From Phaseolus vulgaris (lineage: Eukaryota > Streptophyta > Magnoliopsida > Fabales > Fabaceae), in contig NC_023759.2 in assembly GCF_000499845.2 (NCBI RefSeq), positions 35,030,464 through 35,094,463 on the forward strand: 64,000 nucleotides of DNA, written 5' to 3'. The notes under the pieces are model-generated. The model saw only the letters and a list, made by a program, of their open reading frames with translations, made no database searches and was not told the DNA's origin. The position numbers and the translations under genes are program-made. Below, piece by piece: positions 1-11,247 of this stretch. How positions within the stretch are numbered: position 1 is the first letter of the stretch; each line of letters begins with the position of its first letter.

Positions 1-783
1 ACCATTTCCATAAATCCTTTCTCTGCTAACCAGACGTCAATTGTTCTGAAGGGTTTAGGACCCCAATCCTTGTCCACAGATTTCACTACTAGCGCACGGT
101 GGTCGGACACTTCCCTACGTTGTACATATTGTTTACACAAAGGCCACATTTGCATCCACTCTTCGATACCAATACTCTGTCAAGCCTACTCTTCGCCTTC
201 CCATTGGAATTGAACCAAGTAAAATTCTTACCGACAAAAGGGAGCTCTATCAGAAGGTTTGCATCAATGAAACGGTTGAACTCTCTTATTTCACTTAATT
301 GAGAGCCCCTTTCCACCGTGCCTTTCCTTTCACAATGACTTCTTACTGCATTGAAGTCGCCACAAAAGCACCAGATTAGATCATTGGATGCAGATTTGAT
401 GCATGACAGCTCCCGCCACAAAACCTTTTTCTCCCTCAAGGAGCAGGCGGCATAAATATTGACCACCACACACCTGCAATTAGCTTTCACATGCTGCCCA
501 GACACTGCTATGTACCCCTTCCCCTTAATATGGCTGTCATAAATAAATGCATCTGTGCGCCACATAGATAGCAGACTCCCCCCCCCCCATTATCCCCTTC
601 GTAATGCACCCATCCAACATTATTATCTCCCCATAACGAAAAACACCTCGCATCCGAGATTTGAACCGCTTTAGTTTCTTGCAAACAGACAAATACCGCA
701 TCTTCTTTAGCTATAATGTGTTTCAAGTACCTAGTTTTGATACCTTCCCCCAATCCTCTTATGTTGAGATTTATAATTATCAT
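1..783 (-). pseudogene. LINE ORF2, N-terminal endonuclease domain, frameshifted
   Basis: This is the endonuclease that nicks target DNA to prime LINE integration. The ATG at 783-781 opens with NLNIRGLG, followed by CLQETK (catalytic Glu), then GDFNAVR, NFTWFN and RLDRVLVS, and finally SDHRALV near position 110. All the main catalytic motifs of the exonuclease-endonuclease-phosphatase family are therefore visible, but in three reading frames. The first break falls at the run of about eleven C (G on the coding strand) near 577-588. The second falls near 165-175, after RLDRVLVS. The domain continues past the left edge of the window. The start codon overlaps the stop of the upstream ORF1 as ATGA. 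Family assignment is secure; activity of this copy is very unlikely. Confidence 0.85.
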
Positions 784-2978
784 GGCAACCCATCCTTATC
801 CCCCTCCTTGGCCAGTTTCGCAACCCCCATGTCTCGCTCTTCCATACACATATATTCTTGAATGACTTCTTCTTCAATCCCATGACAAAAAATCCCTGAT
901 GTTTTTCCAATATCCCACAACACTGTTGGTTCATCCCCATTGCCTTGTTTGCACAGCCGAGAGTTACATTTGTAAATGTCTCCATCCGAGATTGAGGCAG
1001 AGATCTTGCCTTCATGTTGATGTTTGGACGGTGCGGAGCGAGCTTGTTTCTCGTGTAACCTTACAGACCGCCTCCTTTGGGGTAGAGATGAATCCCCCAG
1101 ATCAGTGAGCCCTCTTTCTTTGCGTTGCCGGATTGGAGGAGACCACAAGCCTGTAATTTGCTCCGAGTGGCTTCTTAGGTAGTTTCCCCCTTCAATCGCT
1201 ACGCCTTCTCCATTCCTCTGGTACTCATCTTTCTTCGTTGACCCATACTCCCCATACTTATCAAGCTGCACACCTTTCATTGACCGTGTAGCTCCCTCCC
1301 AATTCACTTCAGTCTACGAATTGCAGTCGTTAGCACGTACAAGCGCCTCTTCTGCTTCTCCCAGCATCCCACACACGTAACCTTCCTTTCCTTCATTTTT
1401 CCGACAGCACTCCCTATCGGGCCTTGGCCCACCTTCAAAAGTGGGGAGAGCTTGGTTCCTTCCGGTCTCGGTTTGGGCCTCCAGATTTCCCACTTGGCCC
1501 AGACCATTAATTTTAAAAGCTGAAGAAGATACTTCAATATCTACTACCACTTTAGCCAGGTCAGCATGAATATGACTACTGCTATAGTTTGCAGCGCACG
1601 CAATAGCTGTAAGCAGGCCTACTTCAGCACCTTCCATTTGTGTCCTTTTCTCACATACTTCTTTCATGAAAAAAGAGCAGCTTTTTCCCTGCTCATCTCT
1701 GTACTCTGCATTTGATTCCTTAAAAAGCTGTTCTTTAGATGATGTTCCCAAAAAGCCCCTTGACTTTGCTTCCCTTTCGTCCTCCTCCTTCCATGACCGG
1801 ATGCACTCCCCTTCCCACTGGCGGAGCTCATCCTCACCACTTTTAACCGATAAAGAAGATTCTTCTACGTATGTCTCCGACGACGATTCGTTAACCGTTG
1901 ACTCATAGCTTTTGCACTTACACATGCCTCTTCCATCTATAACAATTTCCTCCTCCATGACAATGCTACACCACATGTCGTTCAGCCTCATACTTTTCGC
2001 CCACCTTAAACTATGACTTAAAGAGGTACCCACCTGAAATCTAGCGAACTCTACGTTCTCCCAGGCTAACGTAGCATCATCCACAGACACCAGCTTTACC
2101 TCTTTGCCCACCACCTTCGTAAACCCATCCATGTTCCACAAGGCTAAAGGCAGCCCGTAGCACCTCACCCATACACGTTTATGGTCCACTACAAAATCTG
2201 GCGTCCACGACTTAATACTGACGAAAACACTATCCACCCATTGCTGGTTATCCGAGTAGAACGTTTCGAAAACCACACCTTCTTTCGGTGTTAATAAGGC
2301 AAGGTTATCCCCTAAAAACCTTACCTGCATCCAGTTTATGCCTCCTTTTATGAACTCCTCCTCCACCTGGTCATAGCTTAAATCTTCCTTAAACTGGCCT
2401 ATGCTACTTCTGACCATCCATGGTAGCGATTGTTGAAGATATTTGACCGAAGGTTCTTTCCAGCTTGCCTGGCTTGCCCCTGTAACCACTTCAACGAAAG
2501 ACCTACTTCCTTGCTTCTCCACCCATACTTGTTTTCCATTCTCCCCCCGTGCTTGCTTTCCATTCTTCTTCTTATTAAACCCGTTTTCCTTCTGTTGCTC
2601 CTTCCCTTCCTCCCTGTGCTTCCCCACATCTATGTTTCTCATAACCCTTCTACCATACCTTTCGTTTTCCTCCTGAGTCCTACGGTATTTCGGGATGTTA
2701 ACATGTAGTTTCCGGTTACCAACTATTATTTGGTCAAGCTCACTTTCCAGCCATCTCACATTTCTAACATCAAAAAATCTCACAAAGCCAAACCTTCTCC
2801 CCCATTTGTTCAGCCTTCGAGAGACAAACACTTCTTTCACTTTGGCCCATCTTTGAAACACTTTGAGCAAATCTGTTTTCGTATAACCATGTGGAAAGTT
2901 AGAGAAGAAAAACGTTGTGTAGTCCTGTGATGAACCATGGTCTCCATGCCACTTTCTGGTGTTTACACCCCCTCTCAT
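780..2978 (-). pseudogene. LINE ORF1, RNA-binding protein with one in-frame stop
   Basis: This would be the RNA-binding (gag-like) protein that coats LINE RNA. The first Met is at 2978-2976. About 15 residues in, an RRM begins (TTFFFSNFPHGYTKTDLL, then GRRFGFVRFFDV). Around residues 215-320 comes a DUF4283-like stretch with WVRCYGLPLALWN, typical of plant LINE ORF1. The C-terminal third is acidic and low-complexity. A TAG at 1316-1314 interrupts the frame after about 554 codons, yet the same frame then runs open for another 177 codons to a TGA at 782-780, which overlaps the ORF2 ATG. The natural protein was therefore probably about 730 residues. No CCHC knuckle was recognised. Family call is good; exact length is inferred. 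Confidence 0.8.
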
Positions 2979-3055
2979 GGCGGAACGGAGCAAGTTAGAT
3001 AACTAACAAAAACGGGCTGCAACTTTAGATGGTGATGATGTTGAATATTAATGCT

Positions 3056-3103
3056 CGCACTTATGAGTATTAATTGTTAAAATAAATATAAAATAATCCC
3101 TAG
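3056..3103 (+). repeat. LTR scrap matching the solo LTR at 14257
   Basis: The stretch from GCACTTATGAGTATTAATTG onwards is nearly identical to about 14299-14343 inside the solo LTR further right. It is a roughly 48-bp remnant squeezed between the LINE 5' end and the broken CACTA element, which suggests that a deletion or insertion removed the rest. Confidence 0.6.
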
Positions 3104-3983
3104 ACAACATCATGTATTTCGCTTCATGCACAATCCAGGAGGTAAGTTGTAAATTACTAGTAAAATAGACCATGAACTGTGATTCGTATTCAAATTACCA
3201 AACGAATTCATTCCATATGTAGCTAAACCAAGTTGGATATTTCTTAAATCTTTACCAAACTCAGGAAACTCGTCATCAAATTTCTTCCATTGAATAGAAT
3301 CAGTTGGATGGCGGTACATGTCATCACATTTCCTCTCATCTGCATGTCATTTGAGATTTTTAGCATCATTTGGGCTTGCAAACAAATGCTTCATCCTTGG
3401 AATGATCGGTAGATACCACACAACCTTCAATGGGGGTCCATGCTTTTCCAAATCTTCAATATTATCATGGTCTTTTTGTTTCAACTTGTAACATGATAAC
3501 CCACAACTCAAACAATTTTTCAAGAATTCAAACTCTTTCCTGTATAATATACAATTATTAGGACATGCATGTATCTTTTTATACCCCATACCCATCAAAG
3601 AAAGATTTTTTTTTGGCCTCATAAGATTAGATAGAGTATTTCCCCATGGAAGCATTTCAATCAACAAATAAATCAATTTTGTGAAGCTTTTATCAGTCTA
3701 TCCATTTATTGCCTTCAAAAAATTTATCAATCTTAACACCGTTGACAACCGTGTGAAGTTAGTTGATCCAGGAGTGGAGTCTCCGCATCGCTTGACATAC
3801 TTTCGTATTCATGCACTTCTGTAAAAGACTCAACTCCAGCATTACAAGTCATGTCCTTCAATCGATCATCATGTACTACATCATCCATGGTGGGTTGAGC
3901 ATATTCTTGGGATACAAACACTCTTGATAAATGTAATAATTCACCATGTCATCTCCAAGTTGTATTTGATTGTAGAAATCCAT
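3104..3983 (-). pseudogene. TNP2-like CACTA transposase, N-terminal part, decayed
   Basis: The protein would cut and move CACTA elements in the nucleus. From a likely start at 3983 (MDFYNQIQLGDD), pieces run through LPWGNTLSNLM, YKKIHACPNNCILYRKEFE with paired cysteines, KVVWYLPIIPRMKHLFAS, then HADERKCDD, YRHPTDSIQWKKFDDEFPEF, LGLATYGMNSFGN and YNLPPGLCMKR. This series is the conserved block of plant TNP2/Transposase_21 proteins. The expected Trp of the KWHADE block is a TGA stop near 3347. A frameshift follows LCMKR near 3112 and another lies between 3677 and 3732. The catalytic C-terminal half is absent. Family call is confident; the N-terminal exon limits are not resolved. Confidence 0.8.
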
Positions 3984-4336
3984 TACATAGAAGGTGATCC
4001 CTAATTTTGTTATCATTTAATCTCCTCCTGCTCAAACAATTAATGCACGAACACTAAAACTTTACTCCATTAGCATTAATGTTAGCATTATGTTGTGAAA
4101 ATTGTATAAATTCTTCTACTCCTCTTTCGTACTCGTCACTTATGCGAGATCAATTAATCCAATATTGATCCATATGTATGTTTTGTAATGGTCTCTCAAT
4201 GAAAGTTTATTAATTTCGGATCTCTCAATCCAAAATCTAACAATTTGTTGAGGGTCGAACACCTCACACTCAATACCAACACGTATTAAAGAATTATAAA
4301 CATACATGCAATTCAAAATATTAACAAATATAATTG

Positions 4337-4420
4337 TACATGCAATTCAATAAATAAACAATTCTACTAATACATGCAATTCAATAAATAAACAATTCTA
4401 ATAATACATGCAATTCAAAT
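4337..4420. repeat. 34-bp tandem repeat in the CACTA leader
   Basis: A unit starting TACATGCAATTCAATAAATA occurs twice in full (4337-4370 and 4371-4404) and then partly. Further AACAATAAATAAATA copies follow to about 4610. The tract is AT-rich and non-coding, upstream of the transposase remnant. Confidence 0.7.
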
Positions 4421-5068
4421 TATGTCATGTCTTAAATACTACCAATTAAATATAATTAATCATTTCCTCAAGTTCTTCAAAATGTAACAAACAATTATTC
4501 AATAAGTTAGTAACAATAAATATATAACAATAAATAAATCTTAATTTCTACTAACAATAAATAAATATTCATTTCTACTAACAATAAATAAATATATATC
4601 ACAATAAATAAAATTTACTTTCTATATTGGACAAGGCAATTGCAAAAAAAAACCTTGCATTGTTTGCAAAAAAATAGCAACAATGGATATCAGAATGCAA
4701 TGGAGAACTAATGGAGCAACAATGGTTGAAGAACACAGGCACAAAGGTGTAGGGAAAAATCAATTTATGAAAATGGAAACAAAGTGAGGCGCAAACTCTG
4801 TTTATCTAATAATCGATGTCTATTCAAAAAATTTAACTACACACACTAGTTAGCCAAAAATTCAACGTCTATGTCAAGTTCATAGAGATCAATTCATTTC
4901 AATAATCCACATCTATGATGTAATCATTTTTATAGACACTGGTTTTACCATGAACCATCGCCTATTTGTTCGCAGTAATTTTAAAATTATCACCGCATTT
5001 TAATAGACGATACGTATCTGCCAACTGAGATCTATGGGTAATCGTTGTACTCATATTTTGCACTAGTG

Positions 5069-6212
5069 CAATTTTCATTGTAAATTCCTATTTATATAAT
5101 ATAACTAACTTTAAAAAAAAGTACCTAATATGCATAGAAAACATGTGAACAACACTTTCTACTTTTAAGTAGAAACATCACTAAAACCATTTATCTAGAT
5201 ATACTAATCTCAATAAATACTAAAAGAGTGGATAATTAGAGTATCCAATGCTCAAAACCATCTTAAAAGACATATCTTTAATCGTATACTTTAATGAAGT
5301 GTAATGTATGAACAAAATTGGTTGATAATCATTTAATGGATACTACCTAATAACTCGTACAAGGAGAACAAATATATCTTTATTTATTTATTTATTTAGC
5401 CTAAAAGGTGGGAAAGTGACATCTTAACTTATATACGTTCTATTATTTTCTTAGTGACTTATGTTTCAAAGTTTTATTCATAGTTAAACCTTCATTTGAT
5501 GTTTATTTATTTCTTCTCAAAATAGTTATTTTCACATTCGAAATCATAATTTGGCTAATCAAATCCAAGTATAACATTATAAAAAAACACCTAAATTTGT
5601 ATATAAGAATAATACATTATTATTATTATTATATGTGTGTGTACGACCTTGTGGTGATTATATTACTTATATATGTTTTATATATTATATATTTTAATAT
5701 AGTAACAGTATTGAGGTGGTTGCAGAATGAGTTTTACTTGAGGATGTGTGGGGAAAATATTTGGAGAAAAGCAAATGACAGAGGAAAGTTGTAGTTGATG
5801 TAACCAGTGGCCTTGCTTATAAGAAATTGGGAAAAATGGTAAAACTTGCGGGATTCACAATGTTTCACTGTTTCCTCTCTGGTTTTGCCTACGTCATGAA
5901 AATGATTCATGGTGTTGACATCAGTGTCACTACCAAAAAACTTAGGCCCAAACAACAGAGTTACGATAAGTATTAACTGATTCCATAGTAGCCAGCAAAA
6001 ATGATCCTTCTAGCCCTTTCCATTCCAAAAATCCAAAAAGCTAAATGGGTCCAATGCACACATTTCTTAGTTTGTAAAGAAAGAAAAAAGGTGTGTAAGA
6101 AATTAATGACTCTGCACATTGAATCAACAGGAATTAATAATTTTTTTATAGAACGTACATTTTAGTTGGTTGAACCGAGACATTGCTTGATCTTGGACAG
6201 TGACCCCTTTGG
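5069..6212. other. AT-rich intergenic DNA upstream of the organ-size gene
   Basis: No coding potential or repeat boundary was found. It contains a short TTA run near 5616-5631 and a slightly GC-richer stretch at 5790-5960 that may belong to the distal promoter of the gene at 6456. I see no other structure in it. Confidence 0.5.
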
Positions 6213-6455
6213 CATATACAATGACTAGAACTTCACCCTCAATCCTTGTCCCTTTCTATTCAATTAAAACCCCCCTCTCATCTCCATCACTTCCTTCATT
6301 CCCTCTCTTTCTATCTTTCCACCATCTCTCTCTCTCTTTCTCTCTTTCTTTTTCTATGACCAATTAATCACTCACCTTACTACCCTCTTGCATGATCTCC
6401 ACTCTCTTTACCTCTCAATGTGGTTTCTTCAACAAGGCTTCATCAATAGGTGAAG
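6213..6455 (+). promoter_or_regulatory. Probable promoter and 5' leader of the ARGOS-like gene, with upstream ORFs
   Basis: A CATATACAAT TATA-like box lies near 6213, followed by a strong pyrimidine tract (CT repeats at 6323-6352) typical of plant leaders. Three upstream ATGs precede the gene: 6356 (3 codons), 6392 (28 codons, stop at 6476-6478, overlapping the main start) and 6419 (11 codons). The transcription start is inferred, not seen. Confidence 0.45.
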
Positions 6456-6722
6456 ATGATGATAGTACATCCTCCTGACCAACGCAAGGATTTGGTGTCT
6501 GCAACTTCTTCAAAAACAACCAACTGTGCATGCATGGTAAGTTACTCGGTGTTGATTTTGGCACTTCTCACTTTGTCAATTTTGTTGCTGCCCTTGGTGT
6601 TACCTCCTCTGCCACCACCACCCTTGTTGCTTCTCTTTCTTCCCGTTTTCATCCTGGTGGTTCTCTTTTTCTTAGCCTTTTCACCTTCCACTCTACCCAA
6701 CATGCCTGTCCTTACATCATGA
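6456..6722 (+). CDS. ARGOS-like / organ-size-related (OSR) small membrane protein
   Basis: This is a predicted 88-residue protein of the plant ARGOS/ARL/OSR family. Family members sit in the ER membrane and promote organ growth by prolonging cell proliferation or expansion, often in response to auxin, brassinosteroid or ethylene. The signature is plain: a first hydrophobic helix (about residues 30-46), the hallmark LPLVLPPLPPPP turn, and a second helix (about 58-75) ending in LAFSPS. The N-terminus is short and polar with Cys-Ala-Cys before the first helix. I chose the ATG at 6456 because an in-frame TAG stands at 6447-6449 and the intervening codon is GTG; the ATG at 6459 is equally possible. 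No intron is needed, although an ATGGTAAGT donor-like string lies at about 6534. The protein is shorter than ARGOS itself (over 100 residues) but near other OSR proteins. It is the only clear host gene in the window. Confidence 0.88.
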   Translation: MMIVHPPDQRKDLVSATSSKTTNCACMVSYSVLILALLTLSILLLPLVLPPLPPPPLLLLFLPVFILVVLFFLAFSPSTLPNMPVLTS

Positions 6723-8164
6723 TGTCTACCATGCTGTTCTAGCCTTGCAATCAAATCTATATTCGCCTTGTAAGTTCCAGAAGAATAAGCAGCAGTGGAA
6801 TATATCTTGAGTTTTATGAATCATGGATGTAATTTGTTCCTCTCTTGTTCATTTGTTTGGTTTCTGTCATGTATTGTTGGTACCACCCAGAAAATGTTAG
6901 TTTTTGAAGCAGAGTAATGATTAACTAGCGGGAAGTTTGCAAACTGAGTCTTGGAAATGGTTTCATCATCTGGATTAATTGTTATATATGCATAAACATG
7001 GCTAGTTACCTACATAGCACGCTGCAAAAATTAATGATGTCACGTGAAACTATGAAGAAGGTGTTGGCTGGAATTATATATATAATAGGAAGAAAAGTAA
7101 TGTAGGATGTTTATGAATGTTGTTTTTGGGGGGATGTATTTGACTATGTTGTTTCTTTTTATTATGTCTTGTTAAATTGGTAGTTTTGTTGAGATAATGT
7201 AAAGCAATGTCGAAGGAGATTGTGGAATTTGGTGTTGGCCATTAGTCAATACCAACCATAATTAACCCCAAATGCCAATCCTTTCAATCCCACCAACGTC
7301 ATCGAGGGCTTTCAATTAATTACTACTATTTCAGAGAGAAAGAGTTATTAAAGATTTCTAACTATTTGTATATTTCCATTGGAAATGGAAGATAACATTC
7401 ATATTGGTATCATCCAATTTTTTCTTACGTGTTGACTTGGTTCTTGTCGAACAATGTTGAAAAATTTATCATAACCACCAGTTTCATTTACTTTACTTCA
7501 CACTAAAAAAAATTCTTATTTTATTATAATATAATATTTTATTTTAAAAAAAATGGTTAAAAAGTAATTGTTTTTATTATTAGACTGTGAAATAACTTTA
7601 ATTCTTCTAAAACAAACTGAATTCTGAAAGTTAAGCATGGACATTCACATTTGACTTTTATGGGTTATCTATATTCGTTTACATGTACTTTTCTTCGACT
7701 ACTCTTGCCCATACGCTGTATATTCTTTCCTAAATGTCACAATTATATCACTAAAATAATGGTTAATTACTTCTTTTTCTGCCCGCAAATTAAATATACT
7801 AATATTTGTTTTTAGTTTCTGTAACATTTTTTACTATATCAATTTTTTTATTTATTTTGTCTTTATCATTACGTTTCAATACATAAATACTCGTGTCATA
7901 CCACTCTGTATGATGATGTGATAAATATTTATGTAATGTTGAATTACAATGTGAAGGAGTTATGAGACGCATTTGTAACAAAAAAACAAAACAAATGAAA
8001 GATTTGATTGAATACGACAAGGGTCGCAAATGAAAAATAATGATGATAGTTTGATACTATTATTTTTATATTCCTATTTAATAATTAATAAAAAATATTA
8101 TTTTATTTTAAATTTTATTTATTTTATGTTTATTAATTAAATAGAATATTTTGTTATTTAAAAG
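6723..8164. other. 3' region of the ARGOS-like gene, then AT-rich intergenic DNA
   Basis: The first 150-200 bases after the stop (to about 6880) have the mixed composition of a 3' UTR, with AATAAG and ATGTAATTTG signals, so the transcript probably ends there. The rest is unannotated AT-rich sequence without a convincing ORF or repeat. Confidence 0.4.
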
Positions 8165-8615
8165 AGTTGGAAACTATGTACCACAGACACAAACACTGAT
8201 ACGACACGGACATGGATACAGAAATACGTAAAATCTCTAAAATGTAGGACACGGGGACACGGATCTATATTATGAATTATATAAATTGACAATAAAGATT
8301 TAGGTGTACAAGTATGTTCCAAATTATTTTTTGGAGCAGAAAGATGTTTTTCATGACTGGTTCACAATGTTTCTTAGTTTTATAATCATAATAACAATTT
8401 ATACAATAAAGTTTGAATCTTGAGAAAATTAATGTATTTTTCATTTTTAAAATTGTGTTATAACCATACTAAAATTGTTAGAAATCTAACTAATACTTTT
8501 TGAATTGGACACTTCACGGATACGTGTCTTACTGGTGTCATACGAGTGAGTGTCGGTGTCGACACGAGTATCAGACATCAACACGTCATTTAAGAGGAGT
8601 GTCTGAATTTCATAG
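8165..8615. repeat. Dispersed repeat with GACACGGACA-type ends
   Basis: The left end has runs of GACACGGACATGG and GGACACGGGGACACGG. The right end has GTGTCGGTGTCGACACG and related strings, so the two ends are loosely inverted around an AT-rich core. I recognise this style from short dispersed repeats in legume genomes but cannot name the family. No duplication of the target is evident. Confidence 0.45.
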
Positions 8616-10384
8616 GTTAAAAGTAAGAGAAAAAAAAAAGTGAATTTCAAAGAATACATTCACAAACTAAAATCAAATGTATTATTAATATGCTTACGGT
8701 TTATTTTAAATCTTTATGTAAGTAATGTTTATATTCAAGCTTTTACGAATAAAAAATACAACTGACTAACAAATTAAAACTTTAACAAAATAATAATAAT
8801 CAACAAAGCATATAAATACATCACACCACCAACTAAGTTAATAAAGTTTTTTATGTATAAAAAAGTAAATTTAAACCTAAAATCTTAGGAATCCTCCATG
8901 GTTCTGTGATTCAATGGTTGAAATTTGTTCCTCCATCATCGGTTTTTATTTTTAAAAATACTTTCGTATAATAAACACATACTTTATGAATAAAATGATT
9001 ATTTTAAAAAGATGAAAATGAACCCAACAGGGTGACGTTAACGAAACCAAAAGAGCTTTATGGTATTATGATCTGAATTCACGGTGTGGGCTCTCTGTGC
9101 ACTGTTTTCTGCAGAAATATCATCGCAGAAATGACAAAGTAAAGGATCCCTTGCAGGGTGCAGTTTAGGGAGAATATAAAGGAAAACAATGATTGCAGCT
9201 TCACCCCAGTTCTCACTATCTTGTCCTATTTATCAAGTTAACTGAATTTGGCTAAAGAGGATGAAAAAAATACATCCCTACTTGTAATTTATAATATGGT
9301 GCAATGCATATATTTCCATAGTACCATGATGATTTCACTAAGAACAGTCCTTCATAAACCAACCTTTATCATTGTTCAAACATATTAGAGAATCATCTAA
9401 AACCTTAGACTTCATTGTTGGTAACCAACGTCACGGACCAATCCAATATATTTTTCATTATTCTCGAACGATTGTAACCAAGAAAACAATTAGAACATTT
9501 CTCGGTTGGTCAATAACTATTCCTTCCTTCTTCTAAAAGCAGATCCCTCACTCTCATTCTCTTACTCTACTTCTTTTACTCTCAAAGTCCAGATTCGGAT
9601 GGTACTTGCAAAAAACACTTAGATACTCAAGTAAGAATTCGGTATTCGATATTCGATATTTGGTGTTATTAATATTGTATGATGACATACCTATTCTTGA
9701 AATTTGTGTCTATTTATATAATTATCACGGACCATTTATTATTGGGTCGAATTAGAAAATTGGATCATATTTAAGACTATATTACCTAGTGTTTCACTTA
9801 TTAGTCTTGCTAATCTTGTTTATACATAATGGTCTTTGTGGTGTTCATCGACACACATTGAATGTCGAATCATGATCTCGGTCATCCGGACCCTACTAGT
9901 AATCACAAAAAAGTGTATGAAACTACTAATTTTTCAAAAAAAAAAAAATCTCTTTTAAAGATCACCTGGAGACAAGTTTAAGAAATTAGAATGAAAAATA
10001 TAAGGTAAGTTAAGTTAGACTGAAAAAAAAACCTAAATTAAAATAGTAAAAATTATTAAATTAAAAACCAATTTTAAAAATAAAAAATAATTAATAAATA
10101 TTGTTTTATAGATTAAAAAATATTAGTATTTAAAATAATTTTTGTTATCAATAAAATTTATAAACTAATTTTAAAATTAGTATATAAATTTCAGAATCTA
10201 AATTAATTTATAATCAAAATTTAATAATTAATTAGATATAATTTTAAAAAATAATTTGTAAATTTGATTCATAATAAAAATTACATTATATATTAATAAT
10301 ATTCATAATCTCTAAAATAATATCTGAATAAAATAAATAATTATTTTTTAATTAATTTTAATTTAATGATTGTTTTAGTGAATA
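8616..10384. other. Intergenic DNA with an old AT-rich MITE-like remnant at 10010-10380
   Basis: The segment 9060-9260 is richer in GC (GCAGGGTGCAGTTTAGGG) but has no usable ORF. The segment 9590-9920 contains small repeats such as TTCGATATTCGATATT and may be an LTR scrap. The segment 10010-10380 resembles the degenerate interior of the CACTA-type MITE at 29008 and ends TTGTTTTAGTG, but its left end is not resolvable. Confidence 0.35.
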
Positions 10385-10627
10385 GTGTTAAGGAGTAAAT
10401 TGGAATGTGAGACAGTCATTGCGAGGGTGTATGTATGTGTCCCATTGGATGTCTTGGTAAAAGAGAAGCAGAAGCACGCGCCCACCACACCCCTAACCAC
10501 TAAACCTTTTCCCCGAACCATGCAGCATGAGGGACTCCAACAAACATATTCATGGCTGCCATCCCTACGCCACATCACTCACTTTGCCCTCACTCAATAA
10601 TTATAAAGCAGGAAACAAAGACACACT

Positions 10628-10789
10628 ATGGATGCTCCTTCTCCATTCAATAAAACCAACTTCATTCCTCTCGTTTACACACCTCGCCGCCTCCATTATT
10701 TCTTCATATGTCCTATGATGCCTTTTTCACGTCAATCATTCAAACCATTTTCTTCCTTTTCTTATTCACTTTTCTACAACCAATATTAA
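10628..10789 (+). CDS. Unrecognised 53-codon ORF in a gene-like island
   Basis: I do not recognise the product. An ATG (10628) opens MDAPSPFNKTNFIPLVYTPR and runs 53 codons to a TAA, with basic and aromatic residues and no clear domain. It lies in an island (about 10385-10720) much less AT-rich than its surroundings. The island has an AATTATAAAG TATA-like box about 30 bases upstream of the likely transcript start and a CT/CA-rich leader, as in plant promoters. It could be the first exon of a gene whose remainder was lost, a short peptide gene, or chance. An upstream ORF in another frame (10385-10600) shows nothing familiar. Confidence 0.25.
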   Translation: MDAPSPFNKTNFIPLVYTPRRLHYFFICPMMPFSRQSFKPFSSFSYSLFYNQY

Positions 10790-10829
10790 TTTTTTTTCTA
10801 TTAACAACTGAATCTTAAGTCTAACTCAA

Positions 10830-11060
10830 TCTTATAAATTTCATATGATATCATAGTTAGGTTTAAAGTCCTATTATTAATATGATATCATAGTTAACTT
10901 TAAGTTTATCATAACGAGAATTTGTTTGACCTATTGTGTCATCCGCTATCGAGTCGTTATCCACCCATAATATATAGTTTCACGCAAGGGTTAGTAACCT
11001 TGACGTGAGGAAGATGTGTTAGAGATCCCACATCAACTAGAGACTATAACATTTCATAAT
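10830..11060 (+). repeat. Possible LTR-end remnant
   Basis: Two ATATGATATCATAGTTA strings (about 10850 and 10888) are followed by TGTTAGAGATCCCACATC at about 11020. That string resembles the start of several plant LTRs. No partner end or target duplication was found. Confidence 0.3.
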
Positions 11061-11141
11061 TTATAAGTTAGTGCAAACAGTACATTATAAATTATTTTAA
11101 ATCATCAAGGATGAGCTTTATTATATGGATAAATTATTAGG

Positions 11142-11247
11142 ATTATGTGTATCTTATTCACTTTTAAAGAAGTGTTGGTTCATCAACATGTGTAATTATG
11201 TTTATCTTATTCACTTTTGAAGAAGTGTTGGTTCATCAACATGTGTT
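11142..11247. repeat. 53-bp tandem duplication
   Basis: Positions 11142-11194 and 11195-11247 are adjacent copies differing at about three bases, both containing GAAGTGTTGGTTCATCAACA. This is a simple local duplication with no sign of function. Confidence 0.8.

Larger units (their letters stand above)
1..2998 (-). mobile_element. LINE (L1-type non-LTR retrotransposon), 5' part, cut by the window edge
   Basis: Reading leftwards on the minus strand, the element shows an ORF1 with an RNA-recognition-like fold and then an ORF2 that opens with an apurinic-type endonuclease. This is the order of plant L1 LINEs. Reverse transcriptase would lie left of position 1. Both ORFs are disabled (one stop in ORF1, two frame breaks in ORF2), so this copy is dead as read. 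The 5' boundary near 2998 is approximate; beyond it lie about 55 unassigned bases and then an unrelated LTR scrap. Confidence 0.85.
3104..5068 (-). mobile_element. Truncated CACTA (En/Spm) DNA transposon
   Basis: The right terminus is the CACTA-type end CACTAGTG at 5061-5068; read on the minus strand it starts CACTAGTGCAAAATATGAG. The subterminal 4780-5060 stretch carries repeated short motifs around AATCGATGTC and GACGATACG. Inside lies the start of a TNP2-type transposase on the same strand. The left side stops abruptly at 3104 against an LTR scrap, so most of the transposase and the other terminus are missing. Confidence 0.75.

Noticed and set aside
6450..6455. GTG at 6450 as the start of the ARGOS-like protein
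   Set aside because: It is not an ATG and directly follows an in-frame TAG; plant translation would start at the ATG at 6456 or 6459.
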